This document shows positions 1-5,412 of a stretch of 5,412 nt of DNA, piece by piece. The position numbers and the translations under genes were made by a program. Location: the NCBI GenBank assembly GCA_903864485.1, contig CAIPGD010000345.1, positions 1-5,412 on the forward strand, read 5' to 3'. The stretch's first letter is position 1. Each line of letters opens with the position of its first letter. The notes below the pieces were generated by a model, which worked only from the letters and a program-made list of their open reading frames with translations, did not search any database and was not told the DNA's origin. This stretch comes from an uncultured bacterium (GTDB lineage Bacteria; Pseudomonadota; Gammaproteobacteria; Burkholderiales; Burkholderiaceae_E).

Positions 1-75
1 GGCCCCTACCAATCGCCCATGGAGGATGGCATGCAGCATTTTCATGAGTGGTGCCGCCGCGAACTTTATGTCTAG
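1..75 (+). CDS. C-terminal end of an upstream gene, possibly Rieske-type ring-hydroxylating oxygenase alpha subunit (partial)
   Basis: Frame 1 is open from the left edge to a TAG at 73-75, encoding 24 residues that begin GPYQSPMED and end HFHEWCRRELYV. The pattern 'SP.E.G..HFH.W...L' is what I recall at the extreme C-terminus of Rieske non-haem iron oxygenase alpha subunits (SRPBCC catalytic domain; choline monooxygenase and aromatic-ring dioxygenase families). The Rieske cluster and iron ligands would lie left of the window, so activity and substrate cannot be judged. The stop lies inside the first codons of the following sulfurtransferase gene (8-bp overlap from ATG 68), the usual arrangement for consecutive genes of an operon. 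I am fairly sure that a gene ends here. The family is a tentative call from a short tail. Confidence 0.55.
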   Translation, partial: GPYQSPMEDGMQHFHEWCRRELYV

Positions 76-934
76 TCCACTCATCACGGTTGACGAGTTA
101 CTCAGTGCGCAGGCCCGAGCAGGGCAAGCAGGGGGCACTCAAATCCTGCTGGTCGACTGCCGTCACGATTTGATGAAGCCCGAGGCCGGCACACAGGCCT
201 ATCTGCAGGGTCACTTGCCGGGGGCGGTTCACTTGAACCTCGACACCGATCTCGCAGACCACTCGGCGGGTCTTTGCGGCGGCCGTCACCCGTTACCGAC
301 CCGCGAACGGGTTAAGACTCGCCTCGAGTCGATCGGGCTGTCGGAGCAAACGCATCTTGTCGCTTATGACTCCGATGGCGGTAGCTTTGCGGCGCGACTG
401 TGGTGGTTAACTCAATGGCTGGGCCATGAGCGAGTCAGCGTCCTCGACGGAGGCCTGCCCGCATGGTTGGGTGCCGGCCTCGCGCTGACCACTGAAGTCC
501 CGTTGCCCACGCCCGGCACACTGCGCCTGAGAACGCCTTTGGTGGCCTGGGTCGATGTTGACACGGTCGCCGCCGACGCCGCGGCACAACGGCGAGTCGT
601 GCTCGATGCCCGTGCGCCAGCCCGTTTTTCAGGAGCGCAAGAACCGCTCGACCCCGTCGCAGGGCATATCCCAGGCGCCCTGAACCGGTTCTGGCAAACC
701 AATCTAGCGGCTGACGGTCGCTTCCAATCCCCCGATCACTTGCGGGCTGAGTTCCTTTCGCTCCTGAACGGGCGGCCAGCCGACACCGTCGTCCATCAAT
801 GTGGTTCAGGAGTGACTGCCTGCCATAACCTTCTGGCGATGGCCCATGCGGGGCTCAGCGGGGCTTTGCTCTATGCAGGATCCTGGAGCGAATGGTGTAG
901 CGACCCATCGCGGCCAGTCGCCACCGGGGCCTGA
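68..934 (+). CDS. sseA: Two-domain sulfurtransferase, rhodanese / 3-mercaptopyruvate sulfurtransferase type
   Basis: The product transfers sulfane sulfur from 3-mercaptopyruvate or thiosulfate to an acceptor such as cyanide or a thiol through a cysteine persulfide, presumably in the cytoplasm. From ATG 68 it has 288 residues, close to E. coli SseA (281). An inactive N-terminal rhodanese domain (about residues 1-140) contains GHLPGAVHLNLD, YDSDGG and VLDGGLPAWL. A catalytic C-terminal domain contains LDARAPARF, AGHIPGALN, the active loop CGSGVTAC with Cys245, and YAGSWSEW near the end. CGSGVTA is the mercaptopyruvate-type loop; thiosulfate enzymes usually carry CRKGVTA. Arg186 matches the first substrate-binding arginine of MST, but Leu194 (EPLDP) stands where MST enzymes have a second arginine (EPR), so the preferred substrate is uncertain. 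In-frame ATGs also occur at 26 and 44. I chose 68 because the MSSPLITVDEL start fits the family and it overlaps the upstream stop by 8 bp. The GGAGG at 21-25 directly abuts ATG 26 and is too close to serve it. Confidence 0.9.
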   Translation: MSSPLITVDELLSAQARAGQAGGTQILLVDCRHDLMKPEAGTQAYLQGHLPGAVHLNLDTDLADHSAGLCGGRHPLPTRERVKTRLESIGLSEQTHLVAYDSDGGSFAARLWWLTQWLGHERVSVLDGGLPAWLGAGLALTTEVPLPTPGTLRLRTPLVAWVDVDTVAADAAAQRRVVLDARAPARFSGAQEPLDPVAGHIPGALNRFWQTNLAADGRFQSPDHLRAEFLSLLNGRPADTVVHQCGSGVTACHNLLAMAHAGLSGALLYAGSWSEWCSDPSRPVATGA

Positions 935-969
935 GAACCGAAGGACGTAGCAGCTCTGGGCGGAACACC
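935..969. other. Short convergent intergenic gap
   Basis: These 35 bp separate the stop codons of the sulfurtransferase (+) and the ZIP transporter (-). I see no GC-rich hairpin followed by a T-run on either strand, so no intrinsic terminator can be called. Transcripts from the two sides may overlap here or end by Rho. Confidence 0.6.
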
Positions 970-1797
970 TCAGTGCTGATGCAGCACATTGGCTAAAGCG
1001 GCAGCAATCGCGACGCCAACCCCCAGCAACACCACCTGAAAAGCGGCCTGGCGGAGTTGATTGGGATGTTCGCGGTGCAGTGACGGAACAATATCGGCCA
1101 AAGCAACATACAAGAACCCAGCGGCGGCAATCGACAGGGCTGCGGGCAGCAACTGGCGCGCATCGTCGAGCACCATCCAGCCGACGACGCCGCCGACCAC
1201 TGATGCCAGGCTCGACAACAAATTGAACGCAAAGGCGCGGGCGCGGGTGTAGCCCGCATTCAACAAGACAATGAAATCGCCCACCTCCTGGGGAATTTCA
1301 TGCGCCGCCACGGCAGCGGCGGTGACCCAGCCCAGTGACTGATCAGCGAGAAACGCTGCTGCGATCAGGATCCCGTCGGTGAAGTTATGGACCGAGTCGC
1401 CAATCAGGATCAACGCGCCCCCAGGGCCCGCCGCCTCCCGATCATGACCATGATGGTGATGGTGCCCGTCGCCCTCATGATGATGACTGTGGCGCAGGAT
1501 CTCGAGTTTTTCGAGCCCAAAGAACGCCAGCAGCCCAACAAGTAACCACACACCGATCAGATGGATATTGCCGCCGCGCTCGAGCGCCTCAGGCAACAGG
1601 TGCAAGGTACTGGTGGCTAATAACAACCCGGCCGAAAGGCTAACAAGCGAGCGCAATAGCCCGGCCACGAGCCCGAAGGTCAGAAGCGCGGCAGCCACCA
1701 GGGAGAGCGCGCCGCCGGCCAGGGTGGCAGTCACAATTCCGGCCAGGGTGTCCAGACCTGGCGTGTGGATCAGCGCGCTCAATGGGCCTGGTCCCAA
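970..1797 (-). CDS. ZIP-family divalent metal (probably zinc) transporter
   Basis: An inner-membrane ZIP (SLC39) permease, predicted to move Zn(II) or a related divalent cation into the cytoplasm. The 275 residues hold about eight hydrophobic segments. Between the third and fourth lies a histidine-rich loop (residues 103-119, with runs HHH and HHHHH) typical of ZIP metal-sensing loops. The fourth segment carries HNFTDG (137-142) and the fifth HEIPQEVGDF (166-175), the paired metal-site motifs. HEIP.E.GDF resembles the LIV-1/ZIP7-like branch, with Gln170 where many eukaryotic members have His. No ATG start is available. The longest reading begins at TTG 1797, 19 bp inside polA. A second TTG at 1782 (codon 6) overlaps the polA stop as TTGA and has AGG four bases upstream, so 1782 is an equally good or better start; GTG at codon 23 is less likely. 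The overlap implies co-transcription and probably translational coupling with polA. No Zur-like operator is visible nearby. Metal specificity is inferred from the family. Confidence 0.9.
   Translation of the reverse strand: MGPGPLSALIHTPGLDTLAGIVTATLAGGALSLVAAALLTFGLVAGLLRSLVSLSAGLLLATSTLHLLPEALERGGNIHLIGVWLLVGLLAFFGLEKLEILRHSHHHEGDGHHHHHGHDREAAGPGGALILIGDSVHNFTDGILIAAAFLADQSLGWVTAAAVAAHEIPQEVGDFIVLLNAGYTRARAFAFNLLSSLASVVGGVVGWMVLDDARQLLPAALSIAAAGFLYVALADIVPSLHREHPNQLRQAAFQVVLLGVGVAIAAALANVLHQH
1438..1491 (-). repeat. Histidine-codon-rich tract in the ZIP transporter loop
   Basis: Within the transporter, a stretch rich in CAT/CAC codons encodes about ten histidines in 17 residues (103-119), interrupted by E, G, D and S. 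On the plus strand it appears as recurring ATG/GTG triplets. It marks the cytoplasmic-side variable loop of ZIP proteins, a likely metal-binding region. Such triplet tracts can change length by slippage. Confidence 0.8.
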
Positions 1798-4622
1798 TTA
1801 GGCCCAATGCCGACCTCGGCCATCAGCGGGACTTTCATGGTGGCTACTGCAGCCATTCGGGCGGGAATTTCAGTCCTTGCCCAGTCGAGTTCGGTGGGTG
1901 GGACTTCCAGCACGAGTTCGTCATGGACTTGCATGATCAGTCGCGATTGTCTGCCTTCCTGATCGATGACGTCCTGGACCGAAATCATCGCGAGTTTGAT
2001 GAGATCGGCGGCTGTGCCCTGCATCGGCGCGTTGATCGCCGCGCGCTCGGCACCGGCCCGACGCGGCCCGTTGGGCGACTTGATTTCGGGCAGCCAGAGC
2101 CGTCGGCCAAAGACGGTCTCGACAAATCCATCGCGCTTGGCTCGCGCACGGGTCGCCTCCATGTATCGCGCGACACCAGGATAACGGTCAAAGTAGCGAT
2201 CGATCCAGGCCTTGGCTGCATCGCGCCCGATTCCAAGGTTTTGGGCCAGACCGAATGCGGTCATGCCATAAATCAGTCCAAAGTTGATCACTTTGGCATA
2301 ACGACGCTGCTCCGAAGTAACACCCTCCGGGGTGGTCCCGAATACTTCTGCGGCCGTTGCACGGTGCACGTCCTGACCTTCGTTGAAGGCGCGCAGCAAG
2401 GCTTCATCTTCGCTGAGATGCGCCATGATCCGCAGTTCGATCTGCGAATAATCGGCCGAGACAATCGACCATCCGGGCGGCGCAATAAACGCTTCACGAA
2501 TGCGTCGGCCCTCGGGCGTGCGGATCGGAATGTTCTGCAAATTGGGGTCTGATGAAGCGAGCCGTCCGGTCACCGCAACCGCCTGTGCATAACTGGTGTG
2601 GACCCGACCGGTTCGCGGATTCACCATCCGCGGCAGCTTGTCGACATAGGTGCTCTTGAGCTTCGAGAGACTGCGCCAGTCAAGCACCGCACGCGGCAAC
2701 GGAAAGTCGAGGGCGAGTTTTTCCAGAACCTCTTCATCGGTGCTCGGCGCTCCGCCCGCGGTCTTTTTAACCACGGGCAGCTTGAGTTGATCGAACAGCA
2801 GCTCACCGAGTTGTTTGGGCGAACCCAGATTAAAGGGCTGCCCGGCCAGTTCGTGGGCATGGCGCTCGAGTTGCAAAATCTTGACTGCGAGCTCCTCACC
2901 CTGCCGGGCCAACATGGCGCAATCGACCAGCACACCGTGCCGCTCGATGCGTTGCAGGACCCGTGCCACCGGCAACTCGATCGTTTGGTAGAGCGCAGCC
3001 AACCGGGGTTCGGCCTGCAGCTTGGGCCAGAGATGCTGATGGAGCTGCAGCGTGACTTCGGCATCTTCGGCGGCATAGTGCGCAGCCACCTCAACCGAAA
3101 CCTGGTCAAACGAGATCTGTGATGCCCCTTTGCCGGCGACCGATTCATACGAAACGGTGGCACGTCCGAGCCAGCGCTCAGCGAGTGACCCAAGGTCATG
3201 GCGTCGGTGGGCCTCGAGCACATAGCTCTCGAGCAATGTGTCGTGCGCGATACCGGCCAAGGCAATGCCGTGATTCTGCAAAACATGCTCGTCATATTTG
3301 AGATGCTGACCGACCTTGGCTGCCAATGGGTCTTCAAGCCAAGGTTTTAGCCGCTCCAGAACAAGCGCCAGCGGCAGCTGATCGGGCATCGCTGCGTAGT
3401 GATGCCCGACCGGAACGTAGCACGCCACCCCCGGCTCTACCGCCAGCGAAAGGCCCACCAATTTGGCGATCATGGCGTCCAGCGAGGTCGTTTCCGTATC
3501 AAAACCAACCAGCGGACACGCCTTGATTCGGGCGATCCACGCGTCGAGTTGCTCGACCGTGAAGACGGTTTCGTAGTGCAGTGCGTCCGGTGGGCCGGGC
3601 CGGTCATCCTGGCCATCGGACGAGGCCGAGCGGTCCACTACGGTGATTGCTCCACCCGCTGCAGGTCCCACTTCAAGTCCCGCTGCAGGCCCCGGTCGGT
3701 CTTCAGATCCAACATCGCCCGCGAGGCGCGCCCGCAGTTCTTTTTGCCAGGTCCGGAAACCCCAGCGCTCATAGAAAGCCAGCAGGCGCTGGTCATCTTC
3801 GGCTTGAAGCGCCAATACATCCGGACCCGAAAGATGGGTCGACAGGTCACAGTCGCAGCGCACGGTCACCAGTTCGCGAGCAGTCGGCAGCCAATCGAGG
3901 GCTTGGCGGAGGTTTTCCCCAACGACCCCCGATACTCGATCAGCGGCAGCCATCACCCCGTCGAGCGATCCGTATTCAGCAATCCATTTGACCGCGGTTT
4001 TCGGCCCGACTTTGCTGACCCCCGGGACGTTATCAACGGTATCGCCCACCAAAGCCAACCAATCGATAATGCGATCGGGCGGCACGCCAAAGCGCTCCTG
4101 AACGCCTGCGGCGTCCATTGGTTGGGGAGGGCTGCCGTCGCGGGTCATTGTGTTCACCAAAACACATTGGTCGCCCACGAGCTGGGCCAGATCCTTATCG
4201 CCAGTCGCAATGACCGAACGCATCCCAAGCGCCTGTGCCTGCGTCGCGAGGGTGCCGATCACATCGTCGGCTTCGACCCCGCTCACTACCAGGACCGGCC
4301 AACCGAGGGCCGAGACAAATTCCTTCAGCGGATCAATCTGCCGCGCAAGGTCTTCCGGCATCGAGGCCCGATTGGCCTTGTACTGGTCATACAGCGCGTC
4401 GCGGAACGTGGGTCCCGGTGCATCAAACACCACCGCGCCGAACCGGGCCCCGCCATGCAAGCGATGGTCGGCCCGGAGCCGACGCAACATCGCCGCCACG
4501 CCGTACAACGCGCCAGTTGGTTCGCCCCCCGCGTTTCGCAGATCGGGTAGCGCATGGAACGCACGATACAAATACCCAGAACCATCGACCAACAGCAATG
4601 ATTCGCCCGCCACGTCCGACAT
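1779..4622 (-). CDS. polA: DNA polymerase I with 5' nuclease, 3'-5' exonuclease and polymerase domains
   Basis: Removes RNA primers, fills gaps in lagging-strand synthesis and completes excision repair in the cytoplasm. From ATG 4622 it is 947 residues (E. coli 928). The 5' nuclease domain (about 1-300) shows LLLVDGSGYLYRAFHALP with Asp13, EADDVIGTLA, ATGDKDLAQLV and a GDTVDNVPGV...GPKTA helix-hairpin-helix. The proofreading domain (about 350-540) is intact: FDTET (Asp375, Glu377), GQHLKYD (Asp444) and YAAED (Tyr516, Asp520). The polymerase domain has motif A SADYSQIELR (Asp724), O-helix RRYAKVINFGLIYG (Lys777, Phe781) and motif C QVHDELVLEV (Asp901, Glu902). Phe at 781 matches E. coli Phe762, the residue that discriminates against dideoxynucleotides. 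The reading frame extends upstream to ATG 4727, but those 35 residues do not resemble PolA and cross the divergent promoter region. ATG 4622 is preceded by GGGGA seven bases upstream and gives the usual N-terminus. The linker between the two nuclease domains contains a short in-frame repeat. The 3' end overlaps the ZIP transporter gene. Confidence 0.97.
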   Translation of the reverse strand: MSDVAGESLLLVDGSGYLYRAFHALPDLRNAGGEPTGALYGVAAMLRRLRADHRLHGGARFGAVVFDAPGPTFRDALYDQYKANRASMPEDLARQIDPLKEFVSALGWPVLVVSGVEADDVIGTLATQAQALGMRSVIATGDKDLAQLVGDQCVLVNTMTRDGSPPQPMDAAGVQERFGVPPDRIIDWLALVGDTVDNVPGVSKVGPKTAVKWIAEYGSLDGVMAAADRVSGVVGENLRQALDWLPTARELVTVRCDCDLSTHLSGPDVLALQAEDDQRLLAFYERWGFRTWQKELRARLAGDVGSEDRPGPAAGLEVGPAAGGAITVVDRSASSDGQDDRPGPPDALHYETVFTVEQLDAWIARIKACPLVGFDTETTSLDAMIAKLVGLSLAVEPGVACYVPVGHHYAAMPDQLPLALVLERLKPWLEDPLAAKVGQHLKYDEHVLQNHGIALAGIAHDTLLESYVLEAHRRHDLGSLAERWLGRATVSYESVAGKGASQISFDQVSVEVAAHYAAEDAEVTLQLHQHLWPKLQAEPRLAALYQTIELPVARVLQRIERHGVLVDCAMLARQGEELAVKILQLERHAHELAGQPFNLGSPKQLGELLFDQLKLPVVKKTAGGAPSTDEEVLEKLALDFPLPRAVLDWRSLSKLKSTYVDKLPRMVNPRTGRVHTSYAQAVAVTGRLASSDPNLQNIPIRTPEGRRIREAFIAPPGWSIVSADYSQIELRIMAHLSEDEALLRAFNEGQDVHRATAAEVFGTTPEGVTSEQRRYAKVINFGLIYGMTAFGLAQNLGIGRDAAKAWIDRYFDRYPGVARYMEATRARAKRDGFVETVFGRRLWLPEIKSPNGPRRAGAERAAINAPMQGTAADLIKLAMISVQDVIDQEGRQSRLIMQVHDELVLEVPPTELDWARTEIPARMAAVATMKVPLMAEVGIGPNWDQAH
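3655..3693 (-). repeat. Imperfect 24-bp-period repeat in the PolA interdomain linker
   Basis: Two 15-base copies, CCCGCTGCAGGTCCC (3655-3669) and CCCGCTGCAGGCCCC (3679-3693), differ at one base and are spaced exactly 24 bp apart. The period is eight codons, so the repeat is in frame and gives the protein GPAAG twice. It lies in a low-complexity Gly/Pro/Ala/Asp-rich stretch between the 5' nuclease and 3'-5' exonuclease domains, where PolA families vary most in length and sequence. Confidence 0.7.
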
Positions 4623-4629
4623 GCCAACG

Positions 4630-4634
4630 TCCCC
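4630..4634 (-). promoter_or_regulatory. Shine-Dalgarno-like site for polA
   Basis: Read on the minus strand, GGGGA lies seven bases before ATG 4622. It favours this start over the in-frame ATG at 4727, which lies 105 bp further upstream. Confidence 0.6.
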
Positions 4635-4643
4635 AAAACACTG

Positions 4644-4649
4644 ATTATC
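4644..4649 (-). promoter_or_regulatory. Weak candidate -10 element for polA
   Basis: The minus strand reads GATAAT, five of six matches to TATAAT. Transcription would start near 4637, leaving only about 15 nt of leader, just enough for the GGGGA site. No convincing -35 is seen at the proper distance, so this is only a candidate. Confidence 0.25.
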
Positions 4650-4701
4650 GCTGATCCACTTCAAAGGCCCGTTGGCGCGCTGGCTTAGCGGCTTCAGGCT
4701 T

Positions 4702-4710
4702 TGATAGAAT
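4702..4710 (+). promoter_or_regulatory. Extended -10 promoter candidate for thrB
   Basis: TGATAGAAT fits the extended -10 form TGnTATAAT with one mismatch. Extended -10 promoters tolerate the poor -35 seen here (TGGCTT at 4681-4686, 18-bp spacer). Transcription would begin near 4717, giving a leader of roughly 58 nt before ATG 4775. The site lies inside the over-long reading of polA, which supports placing the polA start at 4622. Confidence 0.5.
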
Positions 4711-4774
4711 CCGGTGGCGACCTCCATCGCCGCTGCACCACCCGCAACCCCGAGAAAAAAGCGCAGTCGCGTCG

Positions 4775-5412
4775 ATGGCCGTCTTTACCGCCGTTTCTGA
4801 CTCAGATCTCGAACCCTTTCTAGGGCGGTTCGATGTCGGTCATCTGGTGTCTCTTGAGGGCATCGTGGCTGGAATCGAAAATACGAATTACCGAGTCACA
4901 ACCGAACGCAAGGGCCAGAAACAGCGCTTTGTACTGACCTTGTTCGAACGCCTCAACGCGGAGCAGTTACCGTTTTATCTGGAACTAATGCGTCATCTGG
5001 CATTGGCCGGAATCCCCTGCCCCAATCCGGTGCCAGACCACGACGGGCAGATTCTGGGCACCCTCGCTGGAAAACCGGCCACCCTCGTGACCTGGCTTCA
5101 GGGCAAAGAACTTACCGATCCCAGTCCACAGGCCTGCGCCCGAATCGGGTCTGTGCTGGCCCGAATGCACCTGGCTACAAAAGATTTCCCTGGTGTCCAA
5201 CCCAATCTGCGAGGCCTCACCTGGTGGCGCGAGGTCACGCCGCAACTCTTGCCATTTTTACCCGAAGCGCAAGCGTGGCTTCTGGAACATGAACTGGGGT
5301 ATCAGATTGCGCAGGATTTGACGTCGTTGCCGCGCTCGGCGGTTCATGCCGATCTCTTTCGCAACAACGTGCTTTTCGAGGGTGACGAGGTCGGGGGTGT
5401 CATCGACTTTTA
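4775..5412 (+). CDS. thrB: Homoserine kinase, choline/aminoglycoside kinase-fold type (3' end beyond window)
   Basis: Phosphorylates L-homoserine with ATP to O-phospho-L-homoserine, the penultimate step of threonine synthesis, in the cytoplasm. The frame from ATG 4775 is open for 212 codons to the right edge; the family is about 315 residues long, so roughly two thirds is present. The N-terminus MAVFTAVSDSDLEPFLGRFD, then GIVAGIENTNYRV and FVLTLFERL, match the Pseudomonas-type ThrB of the phosphotransferase (APH) superfamily, not the GHMP-family ThrB of E. coli. The catalytic loop VHADLFRNNVLF has the proposed catalytic Asp193 and metal-binding Asn198. GVIDF with Asp211 supplies the DFG-like metal-binding position just before the edge. 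The usual loop reads HGDLFRDN, so Ala192 and Asn197 are mild variants at tolerant positions. No strong ribosome binding site is seen; the purine run at 4752-4761 is too distant. The gene is divergent from polA and probably uses the promoter near 4702-4710. Confidence 0.92.
   Translation, partial: MAVFTAVSDSDLEPFLGRFDVGHLVSLEGIVAGIENTNYRVTTERKGQKQRFVLTLFERLNAEQLPFYLELMRHLALAGIPCPNPVPDHDGQILGTLAGKPATLVTWLQGKELTDPSPQACARIGSVLARMHLATKDFPGVQPNLRGLTWWREVTPQLLPFLPEAQAWLLEHELGYQIAQDLTSLPRSAVHADLFRNNVLFEGDEVGGVIDF

Noticed and set aside
26..67. N-terminal extension of the sulfurtransferase from ATG 26 or 44
   Set aside because: GGAGG abuts ATG 26 with no spacing and is too far from ATG 44. The extension overlaps the better-supported upstream gene end, and the family start fits ATG 68.
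973..987. Perfect small hairpin GTGCTG-ATG-CAGCAC near the convergent gene ends
   Set aside because: The stem is only 6 bp, it sits within the last codons of the ZIP transporter, and no T-run follows on either strand, so it is not a credible intrinsic terminator.
1782..2552. 256-codon plus-strand open frame opposite the polA polymerase domain
   Set aside because: It is a shadow of the highly conserved polymerase motifs on the minus strand, with no recognisable domain.
2621..3337. 238-codon minus-strand frame within polA
   Set aside because: It is an out-of-frame reading of polA; the in-frame product carries all catalytic motifs here, so there is no frameshift to explain.
3399..4550. 383-codon open frame on the plus strand opposite polA
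   Set aside because: It lies wholly antisense to the conserved polA nuclease and linker regions. Long antisense frames are common in GC-rich genes, and its composition resembles no protein family I recognise.
4623..4727. N-terminal extension of PolA by 35 residues from ATG 4727
   Set aside because: The extra residues do not resemble PolA N-termini, ATG 4622 has a well-placed GGGGA, and the extension would cross the thrB promoter candidate.
4985..5245. 86-codon minus-strand frame opposite thrB
   Set aside because: It is antisense to a well-supported homoserine kinase, with no family resemblance.

Overview
The window is GC-rich, densely packed bacterial chromosome. Its content points to a gammaproteobacterium: a proofreading PolA of the E. 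coli type, transcribed divergently from a choline-kinase-fold (non-GHMP) homoserine kinase, as I recall from the Pseudomonas neighbourhood. Species cannot be named from the sequence. I see no mobile element, CRISPR array, tRNA or rRNA, and no sign of an undescribed system. This is mostly a conserved housekeeping region.

Layout. Positions 1-75 (+) are the last codons of an upstream gene, with a C-terminus resembling a Rieske-type ring-hydroxylating oxygenase alpha subunit. It overlaps by 8 bp the start of a two-domain rhodanese/3-mercaptopyruvate sulfurtransferase (68-934, +). After a 35-bp convergent gap comes a minus-strand pair: a ZIP-family metal transporter (970-1797, -), whose start overlaps the end of DNA polymerase I (polA, 1779-4622, -). 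A 152-bp divergent intergenic region (4623-4774) holds a good extended -10 promoter reading rightward and a weak polA promoter candidate. The 5' two thirds of a homoserine kinase gene (thrB, 4775 onward, +) runs off the right edge.

The genes do not form one pathway. The two left-hand genes are probably co-transcribed rightward. polA and the ZIP transporter are probably co-transcribed leftward, with transporter translation likely coupled to polA. thrB is a separate rightward unit in threonine biosynthesis. Points worth checking are the start sites (the longest readings of polA and the sulfurtransferase are N-terminally over-extended, and the transporter has only non-ATG starts), the substrate-site substitution in the sulfurtransferase, and the repetitive linker between the PolA nuclease domains.
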